The notes under the pieces: generated by a model
What the model was told of the DNA's origin: nothing
Seen by the model: only the letters and a program-made list of their open reading frames with translations
Databases searched by the model: none
Made by a program: the position numbers and the translations under genes
Origin: Novosphingobium sp. B 225
GTDB lineage: Bacteria > Pseudomonadota > Alphaproteobacteria > Sphingomonadales > Sphingomonadaceae
Direction of reading: 5' to 3'
Assembly: GCF_002198665.1 (NCBI RefSeq)
Contig: NZ_MWLM01000039.1
Span: 1-61,810 of the forward strand
DNA: 61,810 nucleotides
Shown here: positions 52,835-61,739 of the stretch, in pieces
Layout: every line of letters starts with the position of its first letter
Numbering within the stretch: position 1 is the first letter of the stretch

Positions 52835-53501
52835 GGCGATCGTCCAGCTGACCGGGCTGACCCGCAGTTTCGAACAGGGCGGGGTGCGGATCGACGTGCT
52901 GCGCGGCGTGAACCTGACCGTCGCGCCGGGGGAGATCGTGGCGCTGCTTGGCCCTTCGGGTTCGGGCAAATCGACCTTGCTGCAAGCGGTGGGCTTGCTT
53001 GAAGGCGGGTTCGGCGGGCGGATCGATATTGCCGGAACCGATGCCACCGCGCTGTCGGCGGATGAACGCACCACTTTGCGGCGCGACCGGATCGGCTTTG
53101 TCTATCAGTTCCACCACCTGCTGCCCGATTTCAGCGCGCTGGAAAACGTCATGCTGCCGCAACTGGTGGCGGGGAAATCCCGCGCCGAAGCCGATGCGCG
53201 GGCGCGGGACTTGCTGGGTGCACTGGGCTTGGGCGAACGGCTGAGCCATCGCCCCAGCCAGCTTTCTGGCGGCGAGCAACAGCGCGTCGCCGTCGCACGC
53301 GGCCTTGCCAACAAGCCCGCGCTGGTTCTGGCGGATGAACCGACCGGCAATCTTGACGAGGCAACCGCCGACAAAGTGCTTGGCCAGTTCCTTGAACTGG
53401 TGCGCGGCGAGGGCAGTGCGGCGCTGGTCGCCACGCACAACGAACGACTGGCCCGCGCGATGGACCGCGTGGTCCGGTTGCACGAAGGCGTTGTTGCTTG
53501 A
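52827..53501 (+). CDS. lolD: Lipoprotein-releasing ABC transporter ATPase
   Basis: The ATG at 52827 overlaps the permease stop by 8 bp and gives 224 residues. Walker [10 protein letters not shown] is at 42-50, [21 protein letters not shown] is the LolD/MacB Q-loop signature, [15 protein letters not shown] the C-loop and [14 protein letters not shown]alker B with the D-loop. H-loop VATHNERLA follows. Together with the permease it drives release of outer-membrane lipoproteins, of which several candidates are encoded in this window (33126, 32805). Confidence 0.96.
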   Translation: MSEAIVQLTGLTRSFEQGGVRIDVLRGVNLTVAPGEIVALLGPSGSGKSTLLQAVGLLEGGFGGRIDIAGTDATALSADERTTLRRDRIGFVYQFHHLLPDFSALENVMLPQLVAGKSRAEADARARDLLGALGLGERLSHRPSQLSGGEQQRVAVARGLANKPALVLADEPTGNLDEATADKVLGQFLELVRGEGSAALVATHNERLARAMDRVVRLHEGVVA

Positions 53502-53588
53502 CCGGGATCGGACCGGCCTGAAAACTGGCCGGATGGCGAATGTCTGTGCGGTTCCTGCCGTACTATCTGCGGACAGGGAGTTTGCTTC

Positions 53589-54113
53589 ATGTCGATTGCT
53601 GCCGCTGTTGTTCTGATTGTCCAAACCGCTGCCGCGCAGGCTGCTCCACCGCCGTGCGCCACGCCAGCCCATGCCCAGTTTGATTTCTGGGTGGGCGACT
53701 GGGATGTCTATCCCAATCTGAAAGACCCGGCCAAAGCGCCCTTGCTGGCGCACAGCAAGATCGAACGGCTCTATGCGGGCTGCGCAGTGCGGGAAAACTG
53801 GATGCCGCTGAAAGGGCCGGGTGGAGGAAGCCTCAACGCCCTGGATCCAGTCAGCGGACGCTGGCATCAGACATGGATAGGAGCCCAGCCAGGCCAGGTT
53901 GAGTTCGAAGGTGGCATGGCTGGACGGGTAATGGTTCTAACCGGATTTTGGGCCGGGGTGAACGGCCCGGGCAAGGATGCGCTGATCCGGATGAGCTATA
54001 GCCCGATCGATCAGGATACCGTGCGCCAGCATGGCGAACAGTCGGTCGATCAGGGGCTGACCTGGACCACCAGTTTCGATTTCATCTATCGTCGTAGCAA
54101 GCCTGCGGGTTGA
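53589..54113 (+). CDS. Exported DUF1579-like protein
   Basis: The 174-residue product has a signal peptide (AAAVVLIVQTAAAQAAPP) and a mature part with FDFWVGDWDVYP, LAHSKIERLYAGCAVRENW, GSLNALDPVSGRWHQTWIGA and YSPIDQDTVRQHGEQSVDQG. The FxFWxGxWDV opening is the mark of a widely spread lipocalin-like group related to DUF1579. It should be a small periplasmic beta-barrel that may bind a ligand. It has two cysteines (PPCATPA, AGCAVR), perhaps a disulfide. The ribosome site is GGGAG 9 nt upstream. It lies between lolD and the peroxidase. Confidence 0.78.
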   Translation: MSIAAAVVLIVQTAAAQAAPPPCATPAHAQFDFWVGDWDVYPNLKDPAKAPLLAHSKIERLYAGCAVRENWMPLKGPGGGSLNALDPVSGRWHQTWIGAQPGQVEFEGGMAGRVMVLTGFWAGVNGPGKDALIRMSYSPIDQDTVRQHGEQSVDQGLTWTTSFDFIYRRSKPAG

Positions 54114-54167
54114 CGGCACCTGCACGGTCCTTAGGCTCTTTGCCAGAACAGCACCGGGGAGATAACC

Positions 54168-54647
54168 ATGAAAACCATCGCCGATTTCAGTGCGAAGCTT
54201 CCCGGCGGGGAAATGCTGAGCCTTGCGGACAAGCTGGGCAAAGTGCTGCTGGTGGTCAACACCGCCAGCAAATGCGGCTTTACCCCGCAGTACGAAGGGC
54301 TGGAGGCGCTGTACAAGAAGTACGCCGATCAGGGCTTTGAAGTGATTGCCTTTCCCTGCAACCAGTTCGGCGCGCAGGAACCCGGCAATGCCGCAGAAAT
54401 CGCCAATTTCTGCAGCCTGAAATACGATGTGACCTTTCCGCTGATGGCCAAGATCGACGTCAACGGGGACAAGGCCGATCCGCTGTACGATTGGATGAAG
54501 GCCGAAGCGCCGGGGCTGATGGGAACCCGATCGGTCAAATGGAACTTCACCAAGTTCCTGATCGACCGCGAAGGCCAGGTCGTGCGGCGTTACGCCCCCA
54601 CGGACAAGCCAGAAGCGCTGGAAAAGGATATTCAGGCGCTGCTGTAG
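54168..54647 (+). CDS. Glutathione/thioredoxin peroxidase
   Basis: The 159-residue thiol peroxidase has the motif [19 protein letters not shown] with Cys36 in place of selenocysteine, [15 protein letters not shown] with the Gln and second Cys region, and [13 protein letters not shown] with the active-site Trp and Asn. This is the Cys-type Gpx/BtuE family that reduces hydrogen and lipid peroxides, using thioredoxin or glutathione. It is cytoplasmic. GGGGA lies about 7 nt upstream of the ATG. It stands alone, followed by the repeat-rich 615-bp gap. Confidence 0.93.
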   Translation: MKTIADFSAKLPGGEMLSLADKLGKVLLVVNTASKCGFTPQYEGLEALYKKYADQGFEVIAFPCNQFGAQEPGNAAEIANFCSLKYDVTFPLMAKIDVNGDKADPLYDWMKAEAPGLMGTRSVKWNFTKFLIDREGQVVRRYAPTDKPEALEKDIQALL

Positions 54648-54763
54648 TTCCTTGCCCGCTGGGGGCATCCCGCAGGGATGGTGGAACGGCAAGTGCGGTT
54701 TTTGGTTACTTCGCCGCACTTCAGGAAATGCTGTGCGCGAGAAGCACCTTGCGTTCGATCCCC

Positions 54764-54900
54764 GTCACCCTGAACTCGTTTCAGGGTCCATTTCGCCGTT
54801 ATCCCTGTTGCCTGAGCGTGTGAGCAACCTGAGCGGTTTGCTTGCGCTTTGAGCCACAGGGCTGGAACCACGATGGACCCTGAAGCAAGTTCAGGGTGAC
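54764..54900. repeat. REP-like inverted pair
   Basis: The 27-mers at 54764-54790 and 54874-54900 are reverse complements with 25 of 27 matches. Each is itself a hairpin (ACCCTGAA...TTCAGGGT). The form GTCACCCTGAACT...TTCAGGGTCCA is a repeat I recognise from many sphingomonad genomes. The pair encloses 83 bp, like a BIME or RAYT-mobilised doublet. Confidence 0.75.
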
Positions 54901-54978
54901 GATGGTGAGGTGCCGATGGTGAGGTGACGATGCTTAGGTCGTGGCGCTTGGGTGACGATGCTTGGGTGACGATCCTGA
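54895..54978. repeat. 14-bp tandem repeat, six units
   Basis: Units start at 54895, 54909, 54923, 54937, 54951 and 54965. Consensus GGTGACGATGCTTG; the fourth unit (GGTCGTGGCGCTTG) is most diverged. The first unit overlaps the end of the REP-like copy at 54874-54900, whose terminal GGGTGAC seems to have seeded the array. Confidence 0.75.
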
Positions 54979-55076
54979 AGCGACGGCAAGGACCTGAAGG
55001 CATCGCGTGAACAAACCCCCACTTCGCATTTTCCTACACGCTGCCAATCTGCGATAAGGGCGCCGCTGATTCAGCC

Positions 55077-55089
55077 GCTCTTTGACATT
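55077..55089 (+). promoter_or_regulatory. boxA-like rRNA-leader motif without rRNA gene
   Basis: GCTCTTTGACATT resembles the antitermination boxA (TGCTCTTTAACA) and the GCTCTTTGACATTGT found before 16S rRNA genes in alphaproteobacteria. No rRNA follows; the next gene is convergent. It may be a relic of an rrn leader or an antitermination site of an unseen RNA. Confidence 0.4.
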
Positions 55090-55203
55090 GTCGGTTCGCG
55101 TTCCATTCCGTGCGGCAGGTTTCCAGCGGGGAAAAACCGCCCAAAAACGCAAATGTGTCACCTTATTTGGGTTAAGATTTTGAATTAAAACGAATAACAG
55201 GCC

Positions 55204-55235
55204 GGACAGGGTGTAACCCTGGTGTCACCTTGTCC
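55204..55235 (-). terminator. Possible terminator after Yip1-like gene
   Basis: GGACAGGGTG (55204-55213) pairs with CACCTTGTCC (55226-55235) in 9 of 10 positions with a 12-nt loop, 28 bp past the minus-strand stop. On the minus strand it is followed by the T-rich stretch TGTTATTCGTTTT. Confidence 0.4.
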
Positions 55236-55262
55236 GCCCCTGTGTCGCTCTCGCGTGTCGCT

Positions 55263-56414
55263 TTATTTGGCCAGTCCCGCCAGCGCTCCCGGGTCCACGG
55301 CCGCAACCGCGGCTTTCAGTTCGTCGATGCTGCCAGCCTGGCCCTCAGCCTCAACCATGAAGCGGGTGGCGATCATGGTGCCGAATTTGCCGCGGCTGTC
55401 GGTCTTGTTCCATTCCTCGGTCTGCATCTGGCCGTTTACCGTGCTGGTCTTGCTGTAACCGTCGGCGTCTTCCTTGCTTTCCTCAACCCCCATGGCCGCG
55501 CCGATTCCGGCGATGGCGCCCAGGCCGCTCATGTCCACAACCTTGAGTCGGAAGGATTTTTCGCCCTGGGTATAAGTGCCCTCGGCCTGGCTGCCCATGC
55601 CGCCCAGCGCCTGGCTTTCGGTGGCGGTGCGGGTGTAACCGCCGATTGATCCGGGCAGCAGTGCTTGCAGCTTGGCCGCTTCGATCGCCACTTTCTTGCC
55701 ATTGGCTGCAGCTTCAACCTGCTTGCTGGCAGCTTCGATCCCGGCGGTATCGATCGTTCCGCCGCCCGGCAGGGTAAGCGTTCCGCCATCGGTTGATGAC
55801 GTGACGCTTCCGGCCATGCCGCCGCCAAACAGGGCAACGACCGGGGCCGTCACGGCGGCGACAACGAAGTAGAGCACCATGGCCGCTACCAGCGTGACCA
55901 CCGTATAGACCGCCGCCTTGTCCTGCGGGACTTTCATCAGCGGGGCGGCACCGGTGTAGAACAGGTAGCAGCTGTACAGTGCCAGCAGGCCAAGGATGCC
56001 AAGCCCCGGAATGAGCTGGAAAATCCCCACGATCCAGGCCGCAGTTGATCCCCAAACCACCAGTTTGAAAGCATTGGTCCGGTCTGACGTGCCGCCGAAT
56101 TTCGGGGCGAGAAAGTCTGCGATCAGGGCCAGCACACAGACCCCGATCAGGCCCAGCACATAGCCAACCACGGCGCCGGTCAGCCCCGCCATCAGCCCCG
56201 GCTTGTAGCTGAACCCCAAGGCGCCATAGCCCCACAGCTGGCCATGGATGAACCCGGCGACCGGGCCGATCGCCGCCAGCGGCACCGCCACTTTGGTGAT
56301 CAGATCGGCCGGGCTGGCAGGCTCTGCCGCGATGGCCGGCCAGGTATCGGCGGGCTTGGTGACCAGCGCCTTGATCCGATCGATCAGGCCGCTTGTGCTG
56401 TTATTGACGTCCAT
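55263..56414 (-). CDS. Yip1-domain membrane protein
   Basis: The ATG at 56414 (GAGGGG upstream) gives 383 residues. LIDRIKALVTKPADTWPAIAAE is the typical Yip1-family entry, and five helices follow within about 40-210 (VAVPLAAIGPVAGFIHGQLW, LIGVCVLALIADFLAP, IVGIFQLIPGLGILGLLALY, AAVYTVVTLVAAMVLYFVVA). The C-terminal 170 residues are soluble and begin with the Gly/Thr-rich GGTLTLPGGGTIDTAGIEAA; they may be a separate binding domain. Function of bacterial Yip1 proteins is unknown. A single gene, divergent from dnaE. Confidence 0.8.
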   Translation of the reverse strand: MDVNNSTSGLIDRIKALVTKPADTWPAIAAEPASPADLITKVAVPLAAIGPVAGFIHGQLWGYGALGFSYKPGLMAGLTGAVVGYVLGLIGVCVLALIADFLAPKFGGTSDRTNAFKLVVWGSTAAWIVGIFQLIPGLGILGLLALYSCYLFYTGAAPLMKVPQDKAAVYTVVTLVAAMVLYFVVAAVTAPVVALFGGGMAGSVTSSTDGGTLTLPGGGTIDTAGIEAASKQVEAAANGKKVAIEAAKLQALLPGSIGGYTRTATESQALGGMGSQAEGTYTQGEKSFRLKVVDMSGLGAIAGIGAAMGVEESKEDADGYSKTSTVNGQMQTEEWNKTDSRGKFGTMIATRFMVEAEGQAGSIDELKAAVAAVDPGALAGLAK

Positions 56415-56575
56415 CGAAATTCCCCTCGTCCTAACGGAGTTCGACCCGGCGATTTTCTTTGCAGCAGACCACATCGGGGGGGACTTGCCTAGTAGATTTC
56501 CGCCATTGTCCACTTGTGTGGAAAAGGCCGCCCGGGGCCCTTCCGAATCCCGCCGCGATCCCTAGTTTCAGCGCC

Positions 56576-59500
56576 ATGCCTCATGCCCAATTCGTCCCGC
56601 TGCGCGTTTTTTCGAGCTATACGATGCTCGATGGGGCGATTGATCCCAAGGCCATGCCGAAACTGGCCAGGGAACGGCAGTTTCCCGCCATTGCGATGAC
56701 CGATCGCAACGGGCTCTACGGGGCGATGTCGTTCGCTTCGGCATGCCGGGACAGCGGGATCCAGCCCTTGCTTGGCACGTTCCTGGCGGTCCGCCGCGAT
56801 GCCAGCGGTCCGATCGACTGGCTGGGGCTGCTGGTGCAGGACGATGCCGGGTGGCTAAACCTGTGCCGCCTGGTCAGCCGGGCGCACCTTGATCGCCCGC
56901 TTGAGCTTGATCCGCATGTGACTTTTGCCGAACTGGCCGGGCACACCGACGGGCTGATCGCCCTAACCGGCGCGGGCGAGGGGGCGCTGGCGAGACTGCT
57001 GGCAGAAGGCAAGCGTGATGCGGCAGAAGGCTATTGCGAGCAGTTGGAGGCCTTGTTCCCGCAGCGCCTCTATATCGAAATCGCCCGCCGGGATGACCCG
57101 CTGGAAGAAGCTGCCGAAGAAGGCCTGATCGATCTCGCCTATGCCCGGAACCTGCCGCTGGTCGCCACCAACCCGGCGCAGTTTGCGGAAGCCGGCTTTC
57201 ACGCGGCGCATGATGCCATGCTCTGCATCGCCAATTCGACCCACATCGACGCGGCGGACCGGCCCCGCAGCGGCGCGCAAGGTTGGGTCAAGCCGGCCGA
57301 AGTGATGGAGCAGATCTTTGCCGATCTGCCCGAAGCGCTGGCCAACACCCTGGTCGTCGCCCAGCGCTGCGCCTTCTCCCCGCCCAAGCGCAAGGCCTTG
57401 TTGCCCAGCCTGGCGGGCGACAAGGAAGGCGAGGCAGCGATGATGGCCGAGCTGGCGCGCAAAGGCCTGGAAGAGCGGCTCGCCCCCTATGGTGAGCTCA
57501 CCACGGAGGAGCGGCAGGTCTATTTTGACCGGCTTGATTTCGAAGTCGGGATCATCACCCGGATGGGGTTCTGCGGCTACTTCCTGATCGTGGCCGACTT
57601 TATCCAGTGGGCCAAGCACAATGACATCCCGGTGGGGCCGGGGCGTGGTTCGGGCGCGGGGTCGGCGGTGGCATGGGCGTTGCTGATCACCGATCTCGAT
57701 CCGCTGCGGCTGGGGCTGCTGTTTGAACGCTTCCTCAACCCCGAACGCGTTTCCATGCCGGACTTCGACATCGACTTCTGCGAAACCCGGCGCGGCGAAG
57801 TGATCCGTTATGTCCAGCAGAAGTACGGTGCGGACCACGTGGCGCAGATCATCACGTTCGGCAAGCTGAAGGCCCGCGCAGTGCTGCGCGACACGGGCCG
57901 GATCCTGCAGATGAGCTATGGCCACGTCGACCGGCTGTGCAAGATGGTGCCCAACCATCCGACCGATCCATGGACCTTGCCGCGCGCGCTCAACGGCGTG
58001 ATGGAACTGAAGCGGGAATATGACAACGAGCCGGACGTCAAACGCCTGATCGATCTGGCGGTCCAGCTCGAAGGCCTGCCGCGCAACAGTTCGACCCACG
58101 CCGCCGGGGTAGTGATCGGCGATCGCCCGCTGGAACAACTGATCCCGCTTTACCGCGATCCGCGTTCGGACATGCCGGTGACCCAGTTCGACATGAAATA
58201 TGTCGAGGATACCGGGCTGATCAAGTTCGACTTCCTGGGGCTCAAGACGTTGTCGGTGCTCAAGAAGGCGATCCAGCTGATGCAGCGCCGCGAGATCGAG
58301 ATCGATCTGTCGGCGCTGCCGTGGGATGACGAGCAAGTCTATGCCCTGCTGCAACGCGGCGACACGGTGGGGGTGTTCCAGCTGGAATCCGAAGGGATGC
58401 GGCGCACGCTGGCGGCGGTGAAGCCGACCAATTTCGGGGACATCATCGCGCTGGTCTCGCTCTACCGCCCGGGTCCGATGGACAACATTCCCCTGTTCGG
58501 GCGGCGCAAGAATGGGCAGGAAAGCATTGAATATCCGCACGAAAAGCTGTCCGGCATCCTCTCGGAAACCTATGGAATCTTCGTCTATCAGGAACAGGTG
58601 ATGCAGGCCGCGCAGATCCTCGCGGGCTATTCGCTGGGCGATGCAGACCTTCTCCGCCGCGCGATGGGCAAGAAGGATCAGAAGGAGATGGACCAGCAGC
58701 GCGCCCGGTTCATCGCCGGGTGCAAGGACGTTTCGGACATCGATGCGGCCAAGGCCAACGAACTGTTCGACTTGATCGACAAGTTCGCAGGCTACGGCTT
58801 CAACAAGTCGCACGCCGCCGCCTATGCCCTGCTGGCCTATCAGACCGCCTGGCTGAAAACGCATTACCCGCATGAATTCTTCGCCGCCTCGATGTGTTTT
58901 GACATGCACCAGTCAGAGAAACTGGCGATTTTTGTGGACGACATGCGCCGGGCCGGCCTCGCCCTGGCCGGGCCGGACATCAACCGCAGCGAGGCGGAGT
59001 TCACGGTTGAGCGGACGGATGAGGGACTGGCGGTGCGCTATGCCCTGGCCGGTATTCGCAACGTCGGCGAAAAGGCGATGGACGCGATCGTGGCCGAGCG
59101 TGAGGCCCATGGCTGGTTCACGTCGCTGGAAGACTTGTTCCAGCGTGTGCCCCAGGGCAGCATGAACCGCCGCCAGCTGGAAGGCCTGGCCGGGGCCGGA
59201 GCGTTTGACGGGCTCGATCCCAACCGGGCGCGGGTGCTGGCCAATGCCGACATGCTGCTGGCCGTAGCGGACGAGGCTGAGCGGACCCGCAATTCGGGCC
59301 AGCACGGCCTGTTTGGCGGAGAGGACCACGCCGCCCAGGCACTGCGGCTTAACGAGTGTGAGGCCTGGAGTCGGGCCGAGCAGATGGCCAAAGAACGCGA
59401 GAACTTCGGGTTCTACTTTGCCGCGCATCCGGTGGAGCAATGGCGCGCGGTCGCCAGTGCCAACGGTGCGCGCAATTACGGCAGTCTGATGGAAACCGGG

Positions 59501-60046
59501 GTGCCCGGCGGCGGACGGCTGGGTGCGGTGATGGCGGCAATGGTCGAAGGGGTCCAGCGCCGAAAGACCAAGCGCGGCAATGATTTTGTTGTCGCGGAGT
59601 TTTCCGATTCGTCGGGGCAGTTTTCGGCAAGCTGCTTTGAGGAATCGCTGGTCGAACCAATGGTTCAATGGGCGCGGGAGGGGACCTGTGTGCTGCTCAA
59701 TGTTGAGCTTGACGCTCCCAGCCCGGACGAGCCGCCCAGGGTGACCGTGCGCGGGGGACGCCCGCTGAGCGAGGTCAAAAGCGCCTCGTCTATGGTGCTG
59801 AAGCTCGATATTCTGCGGCCCGAGGCCCTGTCGGAGCTGGCGCTGCTGCTGCATCGCGGCGCGGACGGACGCGGCGAAGTGCTTGCCCGGCTGCGCACCG
59901 GCACGGGTCAGGAGCCGCTGGTGCGGCTGGGCCGCGACTTCCAGCTTGATGGAGATCTCGCGGAACGCTTGGCAAGTGTCGAAGGACTTGCCAATGTATC
60001 GCTGACTGCGCGGCGCGGGGCAGGGCACCTGCGGCTCGTCGCGTAA
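56576..60046 (+). CDS. dnaE: DNA polymerase III subunit alpha
   Basis: The ATG at 56576 gives 1156 residues of the replicative polymerase. The PHP domain comes first, then palm/fingers with VGPGRGSGAGSAVAWALLIT, MPDFDIDFCETRR near 395 carrying the catalytic aspartates, and FLGLKTLSVLKKAIQ. The KSHAAAYALLAYQTAWLKTH motif and a C-terminal OB/tau-binding part follow, with the HGLFGG segment. Histidines that bind metal in active PHP domains are replaced: Pro8 and Phe12 (FVPLRVFSSY) and Arg44 (MTDRNGLYG). The polymerase residues are intact. Upstream in-frame sequence lacks homology. Confidence 0.96.
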   Translation: MPHAQFVPLRVFSSYTMLDGAIDPKAMPKLARERQFPAIAMTDRNGLYGAMSFASACRDSGIQPLLGTFLAVRRDASGPIDWLGLLVQDDAGWLNLCRLVSRAHLDRPLELDPHVTFAELAGHTDGLIALTGAGEGALARLLAEGKRDAAEGYCEQLEALFPQRLYIEIARRDDPLEEAAEEGLIDLAYARNLPLVATNPAQFAEAGFHAAHDAMLCIANSTHIDAADRPRSGAQGWVKPAEVMEQIFADLPEALANTLVVAQRCAFSPPKRKALLPSLAGDKEGEAAMMAELARKGLEERLAPYGELTTEERQVYFDRLDFEVGIITRMGFCGYFLIVADFIQWAKHNDIPVGPGRGSGAGSAVAWALLITDLDPLRLGLLFERFLNPERVSMPDFDIDFCETRRGEVIRYVQQKYGADHVAQIITFGKLKARAVLRDTGRILQMSYGHVDRLCKMVPNHPTDPWTLPRALNGVMELKREYDNEPDVKRLIDLAVQLEGLPRNSSTHAAGVVIGDRPLEQLIPLYRDPRSDMPVTQFDMKYVEDTGLIKFDFLGLKTLSVLKKAIQLMQRREIEIDLSALPWDDEQVYALLQRGDTVGVFQLESEGMRRTLAAVKPTNFGDIIALVSLYRPGPMDNIPLFGRRKNGQESIEYPHEKLSGILSETYGIFVYQEQVMQAAQILAGYSLGDADLLRRAMGKKDQKEMDQQRARFIAGCKDVSDIDAAKANELFDLIDKFAGYGFNKSHAAAYALLAYQTAWLKTHYPHEFFAASMCFDMHQSEKLAIFVDDMRRAGLALAGPDINRSEAEFTVERTDEGLAVRYALAGIRNVGEKAMDAIVAEREAHGWFTSLEDLFQRVPQGSMNRRQLEGLAGAGAFDGLDPNRARVLANADMLLAVADEAERTRNSGQHGLFGGEDHAAQALRLNECEAWSRAEQMAKERENFGFYFAAHPVEQWRAVASANGARNYGSLMETGVPGGGRLGAVMAAMVEGVQRRKTKRGNDFVVAEFSDSSGQFSASCFEESLVEPMVQWAREGTCVLLNVELDAPSPDEPPRVTVRGGRPLSEVKSASSMVLKLDILRPEALSELALLLHRGADGRGEVLARLRTGTGQEPLVRLGRDFQLDGDLAERLASVEGLANVSLTARRGAGHLRLVA

Positions 60047-60096
60047 CCAAGTTAGGCCCCGGTTGGGTCGAGTGAACTAGAGCTACGTCGCACCGG

Positions 60097-60133
60097 CGTG
60101 TCTCGACATCGCTCGACACGGACGGAGGTTAGT
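60097..60133. repeat. Second copy of the CACGRACGGAGG repeat
   Basis: CGTGTC (60097-60102) and GACACG (60115-60120) form a short stem. The part at 60112-60133 matches 32782-32803 in 19 of 22 positions, including CACGGACGGAGGTTAGT. The GGAGG at 60124-60128 is 18 nt from the next ATG, too far to be its ribosome site; AGGGAG nearer the ATG serves instead. Confidence 0.6.
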
Positions 60134-60146
60134 AAGGGAGTAGGGA

Positions 60147-61739
60147 ATGCTGGGAGCGATGCAGGACTGGGACCTTCGGGTAACCCGCATCATTGATCAC
60201 GCCGCGCGCGAACATGGCACGCGCGAATTGCTGACGCGCTGGGCCGATGGCAGCGAAACCCGCACCAATTGGGCCGGGATCCGCCGCGACGCGCTGAAGA
60301 TGACGCAGGCCTTGCGCAAGCTGGGTGTAGGCAAAGGGGACCGGATCGCCACTCTGGCGATGAACCACCATTACCACCTGACCACCTGGTACGGCGCCGT
60401 CGGTGTGGGCGGGGTGCTCCACACGATCAACCCGCGTTTGTTCGACGATCAGCTGGAATATATCGCCAACCATGCCGAGGATCAGGTGCTGCTGTACGAC
60501 AGCATGTGGGCCGGGATTGTCGAGCGGATGAAGCCGCGCTGGACCACGATCAAGCACTATGTGTGCTTTGATAATGGCGAGTTTGAAGCCTGGATCGGGG
60601 CCGAAGATGGCAATGCCGAATGGGAAGGCGGCGATGAGCGCGATCCCTGCATGCTGTGCTACACCAGCGGCACCACCGGCAACCCCAAGGGCGTGCTCTA
60701 CAACCACCGCTCCACCATGCTGCACGCGATTACCAGCCTGCAGCCGGCGATCTTTGATTTTGATGCGCGCAGCGTGATGCTGCCGGTGGTGCCGATGTTC
60801 CACGCGGCAAGCTGGGGCCTGCCCTGGGGCGGGGCGGCTGCGGGGGTGAAGTTCGTCTTTTCGGCAGTCAACGATCCCGCCGTGCTGTGTGAACTGATGA
60901 ACCGCGAACGCGTGACCCACACTGCCGGGGTGCCGACGGTGTGGCTTTCGATGTTCGGGCATATGGACGCCACCGGGCAGGGCATCCCCAGCCTGCGCCA
61001 CGCGATCATCGGCGGCAGCGCCGCGCCGCGCTTCATGATCGAGCGGCTGATGAAGGCCGGGGTCAACATCGCCCACGCCTGGGGGATGACCGAAACCAGC
61101 CCGATCGGCACCACCGGTGCCAAGACCTGGGACTGGGACGATCGCAGCTTTGACGAACAGGTTTCGATCAAGCAGATGCAGGGCCGCGTGCCGTTTGGCG
61201 TCGAACTGCGCTGCGTCAGCCTGGACGATCCCGATCAGGTCCTGCCGCGCGATGGGGAAACCAGCGGGGCCTTGCAGGTGCGCGGGCCGTGGGTGATCAA
61301 GCGCTATTTCAAGGCCGAACAGGACGCTGCGCCCAGCCCGGACCAGTGGTTCGATACCGGCGACGTCGCCGTGCTCCATCCCGATGGCACCCTGCAGCTG
61401 ACCGACCGGACCAAGGACGTGATCAAGAGCGGCGGCGAATGGATCAGCTCGGTCGAACTGGAAAACGCGGCCGTTTCTCACCCTGCCGTGGCCGAAGCGG
61501 CGGCGATTGGCATCTATCACCCCAAGTGGGATGAACGCCCGATCCTGGTGGTGATCAAGAAGCCGGGGGCAGAGGTTTCAGCCAGCGAGATCAAGGACCA
61601 CCTCGCCAAGACGGTGGCCAAGTGGTGGCTGCCCGATGCGGTCGAATTCGTCGACGACATCCCGCACACCGGCACCGGCAAGATCAGCAAGAAAGACCTG
61701 CGCGACCAGTTCCGTGATTACAAACTGGCTGATGCGTGA
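60147..61739 (+). CDS. Long/medium-chain acyl-CoA ligase
   Basis: This 530-residue ANL-superfamily enzyme activates a fatty acid with ATP and links it to Co[20 protein letters not shown] near 170-188 is the AMP-binding P-loop. [13 protein letters not shown] is motif A5, [14 protein letters not shown] and [15 protein letters not shown] are A7/A8, and the C-terminal Lys in [15 protein letters not shown] is the catalytic lysine. The sequence style ([15 protein letters not shown] start, [16 protein letters not shown]) matches alphaproteobacterial medium/long-chain ligases, often called alkK or fadD. Ribosome site AGGGAG is about 10 nt upstream. Its last codons lie in the left arm of the terminal inverted repeat. 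Confidence 0.9.
   Translation: MLGAMQDWDLRVTRIIDHAAREHGTRELLTRWADGSETRTNWAGIRRDALKMTQALRKLGVGKGDRIATLAMNHHYHLTTWYGAVGVGGVLHTINPRLFDDQLEYIANHAEDQVLLYDSMWAGIVERMKPRWTTIKHYVCFDNGEFEAWIGAEDGNAEWEGGDERDPCMLCYTSGTTGNPKGVLYNHRSTMLHAITSLQPAIFDFDARSVMLPVVPMFHAASWGLPWGGAAAGVKFVFSAVNDPAVLCELMNRERVTHTAGVPTVWLSMFGHMDATGQGIPSLRHAIIGGSAAPRFMIERLMKAGVNIAHAWGMTETSPIGTTGAKTWDWDDRSFDEQVSIKQMQGRVPFGVELRCVSLDDPDQVLPRDGETSGALQVRGPWVIKRYFKAEQDAAPSPDQWFDTGDVAVLHPDGTLQLTDRTKDVIKSGGEWISSVELENAAVSHPAVAEAAAIGIYHPKWDERPILVVIKKPGAEVSASEIKDHLAKTVAKWWLPDAVEFVDDIPHTGTGKISKKDLRDQFRDYKLADA

Larger units (their letters stand above)
54648..55262. other. 615-bp non-coding gap with repeats and boxA-like motif
   Basis: This is the only gap over 300 bp in the window. 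It holds an inverted REP-like pair (54764-54790, 54874-54900), a 14-bp tandem array (54895-54978), a boxA-like motif (55077-55089) and a hairpin (55204-55235). The last 200 bp are less GC-rich, with AAGATTTTGAATTAAAACGA near 55171. GTGTCACCTT occurs at 55154-55163 and 55223-55232. I see no credible gene. Confidence 0.7.

Noticed and set aside
56963..58909. 648-codon open frame on the minus strand
   Set aside because: Antisense to dnaE, whose motifs are intact; low-complexity composition and no recognisable protein.
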